A DNA stretch of 64,000 nucleotides from NCBI RefSeq assembly GCF_035918395.1, contig NZ_CP142362.1:1649501-1713500 (forward strand), given 5' to 3'. The notes under the pieces are model-generated. The model was not told where the DNA came from. It did not search any database and worked only from the letters and a program-made list of their open reading frames with translations. A program made the translations under genes and the position numbers. This document shows, piece after piece, positions 8,866-17,977 of the stretch; position 1 is the stretch's first letter, and each line of letters begins with the position of its first letter. The DNA comes from Mycolicibacterium sp. ND9-15 (lineage in GTDB: Bacteria > Actinomycetota > Actinomycetes > Mycobacteriales > Mycobacteriaceae).

Positions 8866-10969
8866 CCGCGTTGGAGGCTCGCGTCATCGGCACTCCCGTC
8901 GCCCGCCTCGACGGGCCCGCCAAGGTCACCGGCCTCGCGGACTACGCCTACGAGTACGCCGTCGAGAACGCCGCATATCTGCATCCGGTCCAGGCCACCA
9001 TAGCCAACGGCCGGATCAGCGCGATGGACACCTCCGCCGCCAAGGCGCTCGACGGTGTCCTCACCGTGTTCACCGTCTTCGACGCGCCCCGCCTCGCCGA
9101 CACCTCCAACGGCGACCTCGCCGTCCTGCAGGACCCCGAGGTGCACTACCGCAACCAGCTAATCGGCGCAGTGGTCGCCGAGAGCGCCGAAACCGCCCGC
9201 CAGGCAGCGGCACTCGTGCGCGTCGAGTACAACGCAGGATCCCATGACGTCGAGCTGCGCGCCGACCATCCGAAGCTGTACGCACCCAAACAGGTCAACG
9301 CCGGCTATCCGACCGACACCTCCGAGGGCGATGTCGAGGCCGCGCTGCGGGACACAGCGGTCGTCGTCGATCAGACTTACACCACGCCGCACCAGCACAA
9401 CAACCCGATGGAGCCGCACGCCTGTATCGCCCTGTGGGACAACGATGCGCTGACCCTATGGGACTCGACCCAGGGCGTCCACGTGGTCCGCAAGGAGATC
9501 GCGACGACATTCGGGCTCGAGCCCGAACAGGTGCGGGTGATTGCGAAGAACGTCGGCGGCGGGTTCGGCTCCAAGGAGCACCGCACTCGCACAACGTGCT
9601 CGCCGTGATGGCCGCGCAACGAGTTCCGGGTCGACCGGTGAAGCTCGCCGTCACCCGTCAGCAGATGTTCGACGTCGTCGGGTATCGCACACCGACCATT
9701 CACCGGCTGCGCCTCGGTGCGGACCGTGACGGGACCCTGACGTCGATCAGCCATGAGGTCGTGACCCAGACCGCGACCGTCAAGGAGTTCGCCGAACAAG
9801 CCGCGGCGCCGACGCGCATGATGTACGCCGGCCCGAACCGCAACACCTCGCACCGGTTGGCGGCGCTCGATGTGCCGGTCCCGTTCTGGATGCGCGCACC
9901 CGGTGAGTGCCCGGGCATGTTCGCGCTGGAGGTCGCGATGGACGAGTTGGCCGTCGCGTGCGGCCTCGACCCGATCGAGCTGCGGATCCGAAACGAGCCC
10001 GACGTCGACCCCGAGACCGGCAATTCGTGGTCGAACCGCCGCCTTGTCGAATGCCTGCAGATCGGCGCGGAACGGTTCGACTGGGCGTCGCGCGACCCGC
10101 AGCCCGGAACCCGTTGCGAGGGTGAGTGGATGGTCGGCACGGGTGTGGCGTCGGCGGTGTACCCGGCGATGATCCAGCCCGGCAACAGCGCCCGCATCGA
10201 GTGCGTCGCGCCGAGCCGCTACACCGTCGCGATCGGTGCGGTCGACATCGGCACCGGCACGTGGACGGCGCTCTCGCAGATCGCGGCCGACGCACTCGGT
10301 TGCGAGCTGGCCGCGGTCGACCTGCAGATCGGCGACACCGACCTGCCGGCCGCGTCGGTGGAGGGTGGCTCGTCGGGGATCAGCTCGTGGGGCCGCGCGA
10401 TCATCGCTGCGGCACGACGGTTCCGGCACGACCACGGCGACGATCCAGCCGTCGGCGTTGCCACCACCGTCGAGGCGCCGGAGAACAAAGACGCGCCGAA
10501 CTTCGGAATGTATTCGTTCGGCGCGCATTTCGTCGAGGCGCGGGTCAGCCGCTACACCGGCGAGATCCGGGTGCCACGAATGCTGGGCGTGTTCTCGATC
10601 GGTCGCGTGATCAACCCGGCGACGCTGCGGTCGCAGTTGATCGGTGGCATGACGATGGGCCTGTCGATGGCGCTGCACGAGGAGAGCGTGCGCGACCCGC
10701 GATTCGGCCACGTCGTCACCCGGGATCTGGCGACGTACCACATCAGCTCGCACGCCGACGTCCCCGCGATCGAGGCGATGTGGCTCGACGACGCCGACAA
10801 GCACTCGAACCCCATGGGGTCACGCGGCGCAGGTGAGATCGGCATCGTCGGCTCGGCTGCCGCGGTCGTCAACGCCGTCTACCACGCCAGCGGCATCCGG
10901 GTGCGGGACCTACCGGTGATGTGCGACGCGCTGCTCGGCGCTCGGATAGGCGCCGCGAAATCGACGTGA
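8862..10969 (+). pseudogene. Molybdenum-binding subunit (PaoC-like), broken by a frameshift
   Basis: The large catalytic subunit of the same enzyme, which would bind molybdopterin cytosine dinucleotide. Translation from 8862 runs through the N-terminal half and the KNVGGGFGSK Mo-cofactor loop, then stops at 9606-9608. The rest continues in another frame to 10969. Adding one G in the AAGGA at about 9573-9577 restores GFGSK-GAPHSHN and joins the two halves into one family-length protein of about 702 residues, including the late SRGAGEIG block near the active-site Glu. Either a recent one-base deletion or a base-calling error explains it; the rest of the frame is clean. Confidence 0.85.
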
Positions 10970-11044
10970 GGGTTGCGATCGTCGCGAATCCGCAGCCCTG
11001 CTGTAGATTTCGGCGAAGAACTGGGACCAGCCCGGCCGCGGGCG

Positions 11045-11974
11045 TCAGATCGGCGGGTAGGGCATGGCGAACTCGTCGGCGAGCAGGCTCTGCACGATGA
11101 TCATCGCCGCCTTCGAGCCCGCGGCGATCGCACCCGCGACATAGGGCTGCTCGGTGCAGACGTCGCCGGCGGCGAACACGCCGCTCGTCTCGGTGCGGTG
11201 GATCGGGTCGATGCTGATGGTGTCGACGGCCAGCGGGCCGGGTGTGCATGCGGCGCCCAACTGCTCGGCCAGCGGTGAGCGTTGTCGCAAGGGCGCCTCG
11301 ACGAGCAGCCCGTCGCGGGCCAGCCGGTCGCCGTCGGCGAACGCAATGGCACTCAATCGGCCACTCTCGCTGAGCAATTCGACGACGCGGCGGTCGTCGA
11401 TGGTGACGTCGGCCGCCGCCAGCACCTTCTTGTCGGCGTCCGAGAGGTCGGTGCGCCCGTCGGTCAGCAGCACCACGTCGTCGCTCCAGCCGCGCAGCAT
11501 CAGCGCCGAATGCATCGCCTCCTCGCCGGCGGCCATGGTGGCCAGCCGCTTGTCGCGCATCTCCCAGCCGTGGCAGAACGGGCATTGGAACACCGAGGTG
11601 CCCCACAGCTCCGCGAGCCCGGGAAGGTCCGGCGGGCAGTACTGCATTCCGGTGGCCAGCAGGACACGTTTGGCGAGGATCGGTTCACCGTCATCGGGTT
11701 CGAGGACGAAACCGTTGTCGATCGGACGGCCGCTGACGATCCGGCCGTGTCGGTACTCGACGCTGGGATACGACGTCAGCTCGCGGCGGCCGGCGGCATA
11801 GAGCTCGGCGGGCGGGCGCTGGTCGAAGCCGAGCAGACCACCAATGACGGTCGACGCGCGGTTGCTCTGCTCGTCGGCGTCGATGACGACCGTGCGCCGT
11901 CGCGCCCGGCCCAGGACGAGCGCGGCACTCAACCCCGCGGCTCCCCCGCCGACGACAGCACATTCCCACTGCAT
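11045..11974 (-). CDS. Thioredoxin-reductase-like FAD/NAD(P) oxidoreductase
   Basis: A 309-residue flavoprotein of the thioredoxin reductase fold. The N-terminal FAD-binding Rossmann motif is GGGAAGLSAAL, the redox pair is CPFCHGWE near residue 131, and a C-terminal GVFAAGDVC block contacts the flavin. The CPFCHGWE form and the short NAD(P) domain place it with the bacterial thioredoxin-reductase-like proteins rather than canonical TrxB, which has CATC. Whether it reduces a thioredoxin or acts on a small disulphide is not known. No trx gene lies nearby. GTG 11977 is an alternative start. Confidence 0.85.
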   Translation of the reverse strand: MQWECAVVGGGAAGLSAALVLGRARRRTVVIDADEQSNRASTVIGGLLGFDQRPPAELYAAGRRELTSYPSVEYRHGRIVSGRPIDNGFVLEPDDGEPILAKRVLLATGMQYCPPDLPGLAELWGTSVFQCPFCHGWEMRDKRLATMAAGEEAMHSALMLRGWSDDVVLLTDGRTDLSDADKKVLAAADVTIDDRRVVELLSESGRLSAIAFADGDRLARDGLLVEAPLRQRSPLAEQLGAACTPGPLAVDTISIDPIHRTETSGVFAAGDVCTEQPYVAGAIAAGSKAAMIIVQSLLADEFAMPYPPI

Positions 11975-11999
11975 CACGACATGTTTCCCACTGTGACGG

Positions 12000-12623
12000 C
12001 TATGAAACGTCGGGTAGCCGCGGGTACGGCCTCAGGTCGCGGTCGGGTGCCAGCGGAATCGCGGCCAACCCGACGACGAACGCGGTCAGGTGGCCGACTT
12101 CGGTGAAGGTGGGCCGCGCGGCGGCGTTACCGGCCAGCGCCAGCACCACCGCGGCCTGGGCGCGGGAGCGCCACGGTCTTCGGGTGTAGCCCGACAGGGC
12201 GCCGGCCACCCCGAGGACGAAGTAGCTCACCCCGACGTCGCGGGCGTTCTCCAGTCGCTGGGGCACCCGTCCTTTCCGGATCAGCACCCGAAGGTAGCTC
12301 TGGCCGACGTAGGTGGCGATGACGTGCGCGCAGATCCCGACGAGAAGCCAACGCCACCATCGCAATCGGCGCTCGGCGGGGGCGACGACGCAGACGAAGA
12401 CCGGGACGTACGGCCACCACCTGTGGTCATCGAGCCAGAACAGGCTGCTGGTGAGCACCCGGGACGGCTCGGTGCGCAGCCGGCGCAGGTTGGTGGAGTT
12501 CCTGCGCTGAATCCGCCGCGATTCCCGATGGCCGGCCGAGCGCTGCACGCGGGTCGTGACGAGCAGCACGAGCAGCCACGCGAAGCTGAACGGCGCGCCG
12601 GCGACGCCGCGGAGAAGCCGCAC
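12000..12623 (-). CDS. Integral membrane protein, possibly rhomboid-like
   Basis: A 207-residue protein with about five hydrophobic segments: one at the N terminus (FAWLLVLLVTT), WWPYVPVFVCVV, WRWLLVGICAHVIATYVG, VSYFVLGVAGALSG and a C-terminal HLTAFVVGLAAIPLAP. The TxxGQ, GVSYF...GAL and GH placement recalls inactive rhomboid-like proteins of actinobacteria, but there is no clear catalytic Gly-x-Ser, so proteolysis is not proposed. The start is a GTG at 12623. It stands alone between a flavoprotein and a receptor kinase. Confidence 0.7.
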   Translation of the reverse strand: MRLLRGVAGAPFSFAWLLVLLVTTRVQRSAGHRESRRIQRRNSTNLRRLRTEPSRVLTSSLFWLDDHRWWPYVPVFVCVVAPAERRLRWWRWLLVGICAHVIATYVGQSYLRVLIRKGRVPQRLENARDVGVSYFVLGVAGALSGYTRRPWRSRAQAAVVLALAGNAAARPTFTEVGHLTAFVVGLAAIPLAPDRDLRPYPRLPDVS

Positions 12624-12708
12624 ACCGCGACACTATCCCTGCGCGGCATCACCGCGATGCAGTATCTACTGTCGGCTCGAGCACGACGACGGGCGAGGCG
12701 CTCGAGGA

Positions 12709-14601
12709 TCAGTTCATCAGCTTGGTAGTGCCCTCGACCGGCCGCCAGGTGCTGACCATCTTCGCGAAGCAGTGGTTTCGGTCGAAGCCTTGGTCGCGAC
12801 ACCATCCCAGCACGTCGGTGTAATAGGGCGATTTGAGTCCCACGATCGTCACCCAGAAGTTGCGGCCATCGAAGGTCGACCAGTCACCGGACCACAGCAA
12901 TCTGACGTCCGGATACTGCTCGCGCAGCCGAAGGTGCTCCTCGAGGATCTGCGCGTTGTCCCACACCGTGCCCTCAGCCTCGAGACCCTCACGCTTCGAA
13001 CTGATCTGCGGAACCCATATATCGGTGAAATACGAAGACACATAACGCCGGTCGTCAGCAGCGATCGCCCGGAGCCGGTTGAGGCTGACGGTGTCGACGT
13101 CGGGAGTCACCGGCACCGTGCGGGTCGGCGTCCGCGACGGGGGCGGCTTGGGCGACGACTTCGGCGGTGCCGTCGTCGCCGTCGGCTCCTGATCAGGGTC
13201 CGTGTCTGAAAGCGGCACTTCGACGCCCGCCTTCGCCTCGGCCTCGGTGAAGCTCATCTCCGGCTGCCGAGCGATCTTGACCCGGTAGAACTGGGCTCCG
13301 GCCGGTACCCGGTCGACGCGGAACAGCACCAGGCACGCGTCGCGTCCGCTGTTGCTGCCCTGGATCGCCCCCTTGGCGAGCAGCTTTCCCGACTCGTCTT
13401 CGACGGTGACCGGAGCGCTGGGGCCGATGTCGCTGTAATCCCCTGCGCCGACGCACTTGTAGCCACCCGGGAGGCCGCTCGTCTTCACCGTGTCGAGCGG
13501 GATTTTCACAGCCCCCGCGAGGGTAAACGGCTCATGTGGAGGCTCTCGCGGCGATGCGAGCGCAAGGTAGGCGACGACGCCGACGACAACCAGTAGGGCG
13601 GCCGTTCCTGCCAGGGCCCACCGCCAACGCTTGCCGCGGCGCAGCGGGGTTGTCGGCACCCGTGGGTCGGAGGGGTACATCAGCACCGGGGCAGGTGCCA
13701 CAGGCCGCGCCATGGTCTCGGCGTCGGGCGACACCGGAGGCGGTGCAGTTGCCACGTCGGCCTGCAGCGCCGATCCGAGCGCGCGCGCGAAATCAAGGCA
13801 GGAGGCGAACCGGTCATCCGGGTCCTTGGCCAACGCACGGGCCACAACGGGGTCGAGCGACGCCAGCCCGGGGTGGGTGTCGGCGAGTGCGGGGGGCGTC
13901 GCGTTCAGGTGCTTGCCGATGACGACAGCGGCTTTCGAGTGCTGGAACGGGGGAGCGCCGGTCAGCATGTGAAAGGCGGTCACGGCCAGCGAGTACTGAT
14001 CGGTTCTGCCGTCGACGTCAAGGCCCATCAACTGTTCGGGAGCGGCGTACGCCGCCGTGCCGACGGTCATGTTGGTGGCGGTCAGCCCGCCGCTGGTGTC
14101 GTCCGCCAGGTCGCGGGCGACACCGAAATCGCTGAGCAGAACGCGGCGTTCGCCGTCCTCGACGTCGGCCACCAGAATGTTGGCCGGCTTGACGTCGCGG
14201 TGTAGCAGGCCGCGGGCGTGGGCGTAGTCGAGGGCTCCTGCCACCGCCGTGACGATCTCGATCACGTCGTCGACGGGCATGCCGATCGGATACCGCTGCA
14301 GCAAGCGGTTGACATCGGTGCCGTCCACGAAGTCCATGGAGATCCAGAGTCGGCCGCGGTGCCTCCCCCGGTCATGGATTCCGACGATGTGGGGATGCCA
14401 CAGGCTGGCCGCGAGGTCCGCTTCGCGGTTGAACCGCGCCACGAAATCGGCGTCGGATGAGATGTCGGTGCGTAGCACCTTGAGCGCATCGCGCCGCGGC
14501 AGCCTCGGGTGCTGGGCGAGGTAGACCTCACCCATTCCCCCGGAGCCAAGCATCCGCTGGATCGTGTAACCAGCGATTTTCGTACCGTCGGCCAACGGCA
14601 T
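12709..14601 (-). CDS. Transmembrane serine/threonine protein kinase
   Basis: A 630-residue receptor kinase. The kinase domain has GSGGMGEVY (19-27), Lys41, HRDVKPAN with Asp136, and DFG at 158-160. A juxtamembrane linker precedes the transmembrane segment at about 328-349. The outer part has two modules separated by a Pro/Thr/Ser-rich linker: a beta-rich domain at about 355-470 with a Cys pair (KCVGAG and DACLVLF), and a C-terminal domain (about 515-630) with [18 protein letters not shown] and a further Cys pair (GWCRDQ and NHCFAK). The second module could be a ligand-binding sensor; its target is unknown. Confidence 0.92.
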   Translation of the reverse strand: MPLADGTKIAGYTIQRMLGSGGMGEVYLAQHPRLPRRDALKVLRTDISSDADFVARFNREADLAASLWHPHIVGIHDRGRHRGRLWISMDFVDGTDVNRLLQRYPIGMPVDDVIEIVTAVAGALDYAHARGLLHRDVKPANILVADVEDGERRVLLSDFGVARDLADDTSGGLTATNMTVGTAAYAAPEQLMGLDVDGRTDQYSLAVTAFHMLTGAPPFQHSKAAVVIGKHLNATPPALADTHPGLASLDPVVARALAKDPDDRFASCLDFARALGSALQADVATAPPPVSPDAETMARPVAPAPVLMYPSDPRVPTTPLRRGKRWRWALAGTAALLVVVGVVAYLALASPREPPHEPFTLAGAVKIPLDTVKTSGLPGGYKCVGAGDYSDIGPSAPVTVEDESGKLLAKGAIQGSNSGRDACLVLFRVDRVPAGAQFYRVKIARQPEMSFTEAEAKAGVEVPLSDTDPDQEPTATTAPPKSSPKPPPSRTPTRTVPVTPDVDTVSLNRLRAIAADDRRYVSSYFTDIWVPQISSKREGLEAEGTVWDNAQILEEHLRLREQYPDVRLLWSGDWSTFDGRNFWVTIVGLKSPYYTDVLGWCRDQGFDRNHCFAKMVSTWRPVEGTTKLMN

Positions 14602-14679
14602 GCTGTTTTGGTACCCACACTGCGGATCCAGCTAACACACAATCGACCGAGTGCGTCGGTCGGGTGAGTGACGTTGGCG

Positions 14680-16029
14680 TCACACCTTGACGAAGGCCGA
14701 CCCACGCTCGCGGTCGAGATACGTGTCCGACTTGTTCCTCAGGAAGAACACGTACACCACGAGGGACACCGCGATGCAGACGGTGACGTAGCCGATGAAC
14801 AGCGGAACCTGGTCGCGCGCCTTGAGCGCCTGGTAGATCAACGGAGCGGTGCCGCCGAACATCGAGTTCGCCAGCGCGTAGCCCACACCCACGCCGAGCG
14901 CCCGCACGTGCACCGGGAACAGCTCCGATTTGACCAGCGCGTTGATCGAGGTGTAGCCGGTGAGGATCACGTATCCGACCGCCACCAACAGGAAAGACGT
15001 GAGCGGAGAACGTGTTTCGGGCAGGTAGGTGATCAGCACGTAGGTGTAGCCCAGCCCGCCGAAGCCGAACCACACCAGCAGCGGTTTGCGTCCGACCGTG
15101 TCGCTGATCATTCCGCCGACCGGTTGCAGCACCATCAGGAAGATCAGCCCGATCAGGTTGATCCAGGTACCCGTCATGCCGTCACCCTTGTACGCGGTCT
15201 TCACGATCGCCGGCGCGTTGACACTGTAGGTGTAGAAGGCGACCGTTCCGCCCATGGTGATCAGGAAGCACAGCAGCAGCGGCTTCCAGTAGCGGGTGAA
15301 CAGCTCACGCATCGACCCGGCGCCCTTGTCGTCACCGGTTTTCGTCGCCTCGATGACCTCGTCGCTGAGCGACTCGTCCATGGTGCGTCGCAGCCAGAAC
15401 ACCACGACCGCCGCGACCGCACCGACCGCAAAGCCGATGCGCCAGCCGAAGTCGCGCAACTGGTCCTCGTCGAGGAAGGCGTCGAGCACAAGCAGCGTGG
15501 ACTGCGCCAGCACGTGACCGCCCACGAGCGTGACGTACTGGAACGACGAGAAGAAGCCGCGGCGCTCGCGGGTCGCCGCCTCCGACATGTACGTCGCCGA
15601 CGTCCCGTACTCGCCTCCCGTCGCGAAACCCTGCAGCAGACGGGCACAGACGAGCACGATCGGCGCGGCCACGCCGATCGTCGCCTGCGACGGCACCAGC
15701 GCGATCACCATGGAGCACAGCGCCATCAGCGACACGCTGACCGTCAGCGCCGCACGCCGGCCCCGCCGGTCGGCGAACCGGCCGAAGAACCACGACCCGA
15801 TCGGGCGCATCACGAAGGTCACCGCGAAGATCGCATACACGTACACCGTCGAGTTCTTCTCGGACTCAGCGAAGAACTGTCCTTCGAAGTACGGGGCGAA
15901 CACCGTGTAGATGTAGACGTCGTACCACTCGACGAGGTTGCCCGACGACCCGCGGATCGTGTTCCAGATCGCCCGCCTGGTCTCGGCGGGGGTCGACCGC
16001 GGCGGCTGCGCTTGGGTGGTGGTGGCCAT
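14680..16029 (-). CDS. MFS transporter, metabolite:H+ symporter (MHS) type
   Basis: A 449-residue, 12-helix major facilitator. The start, with NTIRGSSGNLVEWYDVYIY, is the signature of the MHS subgroup that includes alpha-ketoglutarate and proline/betaine permeases. The MFS loop motif between helices 2 and 3 is present as GRFADRRGRR, and RLLQGFATGGEYG marks helix 4. It probably imports a carboxylate or a related small organic acid by proton symport; the substrate cannot be told from sequence. It stands just downstream of the formate dehydrogenase operon on the same strand but is separated from it by about 90 bases and an inverted repeat. Confidence 0.9.
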   Translation of the reverse strand: MATTTQAQPPRSTPAETRRAIWNTIRGSSGNLVEWYDVYIYTVFAPYFEGQFFAESEKNSTVYVYAIFAVTFVMRPIGSWFFGRFADRRGRRAALTVSVSLMALCSMVIALVPSQATIGVAAPIVLVCARLLQGFATGGEYGTSATYMSEAATRERRGFFSSFQYVTLVGGHVLAQSTLLVLDAFLDEDQLRDFGWRIGFAVGAVAAVVVFWLRRTMDESLSDEVIEATKTGDDKGAGSMRELFTRYWKPLLLCFLITMGGTVAFYTYSVNAPAIVKTAYKGDGMTGTWINLIGLIFLMVLQPVGGMISDTVGRKPLLVWFGFGGLGYTYVLITYLPETRSPLTSFLLVAVGYVILTGYTSINALVKSELFPVHVRALGVGVGYALANSMFGGTAPLIYQALKARDQVPLFIGYVTVCIAVSLVVYVFFLRNKSDTYLDRERGSAFVKV

Positions 16030-16076
16030 CGTCCATCTTCCAGCGGGTCGGGTGCCCGGGCCACCCTATCTGGTCG

Positions 16077-16130
16077 AGATTGCACTCAGGGTCGTGATCG
16101 TTTGACCCGGAGCAGCCGTCAGTGCAATCT
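16077..16130 (-). terminator. Inverted repeat at the end of the formate dehydrogenase operon
   Basis: Ten-base arms (AGATTGCACT at 16077-16086 and AGTGCAATCT at 16121-16130) form a perfect inverted repeat with a 34-base loop that overlaps the stop codon of the NrfD-like gene. Its position between two genes on the same strand suggests a terminator or processing site. The long loop and lack of a U-tract make this tentative. Confidence 0.3.
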
Positions 16131-17075
16131 GGCGCGCAGGCGTTCAGCGGCATTCAACCGCTCCCGCTGCGGGACGACGACGTATTTCGGGTCGCGCGTC
16201 GACGCCACGCCCGCCTCGAACACGGCGAACCTCTGCAGTGCGCTCCCGACCAACAGCGCCGCGCCCGAGGCCGCTACCGCCGCCCGATTCCGTCCGATCA
16301 CCGCGCCGACCGCTCCTCCGACCGTCAGCACCTCCGACAGCTGACGCAGCCGGTGCGCCTTGCCCGTCGTGTAGGCCTGCCCCTCGATCCCGAGGCGCCG
16401 CTCCATCACCCGCGAGGTCGCCACCTCCATCCCGGCGCCGAGGACCGCCATCCGCCGGGCCGGGCCGGTCTCGCCATAGGGCGCGAGCAGCATGCCCAGC
16501 CCGGCACCGCTGGCCGCCGCCGAACCCGTGAACACGAACGGCAGATACGGGTGCGCCTCCCGCCACGCCGGAACCGCCGTCTGCGACAACAGAACTGCCG
16601 TGTACGACGCCACCCCCGGCGCCGTCGCCGCCGCCGACAGCCCGGCCGGCCGCGCCGCCCGGTCCGCCAGCCGTCCCAGCGCGGTACCCCGTAACCGGCG
16701 CGGCATCAGCTCCGCCACCGCTGCCACACCCGCGCCCGGGCCATACGCCGACAGGATCCACGTGCCCATGCTCATCGGCGAGCTCGGCTTCGCCACCCGC
16801 AGCATGTGGTGAAACCGCTCCGGTCGGCCCAGGTCCGCGATCAAGAAGTACAAACTCGCCAAAATGCTTACCAGCGAACCGATTCGGGTCACCTTGCGCA
16901 GCCCGGGCCGCCCCGTCAGGTCCGCACCGGCCGCCAGCATCGCCGCGCCCGCGGACAGCCCGCCGCAGAACAGATACGCCGCGATCATCCAGTTCCACAC
17001 CGGGCTCTTGAGGATCTGCTTGCCGTAGTACGACCGGAACTCCGCCTTCGGTACGGCCAGATGCTCGCGGGGCAT
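16119..17075 (-). CDS. NrfD-like membrane subunit of formate dehydrogenase
   Basis: A 318-residue polytopic membrane protein of the NrfD/PsrC family, which anchors molybdenum oxidoreductases and exchanges electrons with the quinone pool without haem. Conserved features are the N-terminal YGKQILKSPVWNW segment, the helix ending SAGAAMLA, and the LIADLGRPERFHHMLR block with the Asp-Leu-Gly-Arg-Pro motif, followed by SPMSMGTW. The start at 17075 overlaps the stop of the iron-sulfur subunit by one base (TGATG), which argues for coupled translation and against the longer upstream reading. Confidence 0.88.
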   Translation of the reverse strand: MPREHLAVPKAEFRSYYGKQILKSPVWNWMIAAYLFCGGLSAGAAMLAAGADLTGRPGLRKVTRIGSLVSILASLYFLIADLGRPERFHHMLRVAKPSSPMSMGTWILSAYGPGAGVAAVAELMPRRLRGTALGRLADRAARPAGLSAAATAPGVASYTAVLLSQTAVPAWREAHPYLPFVFTGSAAASGAGLGMLLAPYGETGPARRMAVLGAGMEVATSRVMERRLGIEGQAYTTGKAHRLRQLSEVLTVGGAVGAVIGRNRAAVAASGAALLVGSALQRFAVFEAGVASTRDPKYVVVPQRERLNAAERLRARLH

Positions 17076-17977
17076 CAGCTTCTCTTCCCGACGAAGGCCG
17101 AGACGGCGATTCCCATCAGCGCCGACGCCGCCATCCCCGCATAGCGCCACATCGCGCCGGCGTCGCGGGTCGGTACCACGGGATCCGGCGGCAGACCGTA
17201 CACCTCGGGCTCGTCGAGCAGCAGGAAGAACGCTCCGTCACCGCCTACGCCATCGTTCGGGTCTTCGCCGTAGAGCCGTGCCTCGGTCACACCGCGCTCG
17301 TGTAACTCGTTGAGGCGCAAGGCGGCGCGCTCCCTTAACTCGTCGAGCACACCGAACTGGATCGAGTCCGTCGGGCACGCCTTCGCACACGCCGGCTCGA
17401 GCCCGTCGCGCAGGCGGTCATAGCACAGCGTGCACTTCCAGGCCCGGCCGTCGCCCTCGCGCCGCTCGATCACCCCGTACGGACACCCCGACACGCAGTA
17501 CCCGCAACCGTTGCAGATGTCCTGCTGCACAACGACAGTCGCGAACTCGGTGCGGAACAGTGCGCCCGTCGGGCACACGTCCAGGCACCCCGCGTGGGTG
17601 CAGTGCTTGCAGACGTCGCTGCTCATCAACCAGCGGAAGTCTTGACGGGTCTCCGCGCCCGAAGCGTCGCCCGGACGCTCGAACCCCGGCATGCCCAGGT
17701 CCACCCGTTCGCGAGAGGGCTGCTCGATGAACGCGACATGCCGCCACGAGTTCGCCCCCAATTCGCCGGTGTTGTCGAACGACATGCCCAGCAGGTTGAA
17801 CCCGTCCCCATCCCCCGAGACGGGCACCCCGTTCCACTCCTTGCACGCCACTTCGCACGCCTTGCAGCCGATGCACACCGAGGTGTCGGTGAAAAATCCC
17901 ATCCGCGGGGGGTGACCGCCGTATCCCGCGTCACCGGCAACGTCTTCGAGTGGACCATAGAAGCTGTTGGGGCTCAC
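17075..17977 (-). CDS. fdhB: Formate dehydrogenase iron-sulfur subunit
   Basis: A 300-residue ferredoxin-type subunit carrying four [4Fe-4S] clusters: CIGCKACEVACKEW, CKHCTHAGCLDVCP, CNGCGYCVSGCP and CTLCYDRL with a late CAKACP. The order and spacing match FdnH/FdoH-type subunits that link the Mo/W subunit to the membrane. A C-terminal hydrophobic stretch (WRYAGMAASALMGIAVSAF) is a likely membrane anchor. The GTG at 17977 is chosen because it forms a GTGA overlap with the end of fdhA; the longer frame upstream is a shadow of fdhA. Confidence 0.93.
   Translation of the reverse strand: MSPNSFYGPLEDVAGDAGYGGHPPRMGFFTDTSVCIGCKACEVACKEWNGVPVSGDGDGFNLLGMSFDNTGELGANSWRHVAFIEQPSRERVDLGMPGFERPGDASGAETRQDFRWLMSSDVCKHCTHAGCLDVCPTGALFRTEFATVVVQQDICNGCGYCVSGCPYGVIERREGDGRAWKCTLCYDRLRDGLEPACAKACPTDSIQFGVLDELRERAALRLNELHERGVTEARLYGEDPNDGVGGDGAFFLLLDEPEVYGLPPDPVVPTRDAGAMWRYAGMAASALMGIAVSAFVGKRS

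Noticed and set aside
9377..10804. 475-residue minus-strand frame opposite the Mo subunit
   Set aside because: Antisense shadow; plus-strand family motifs are decisive.
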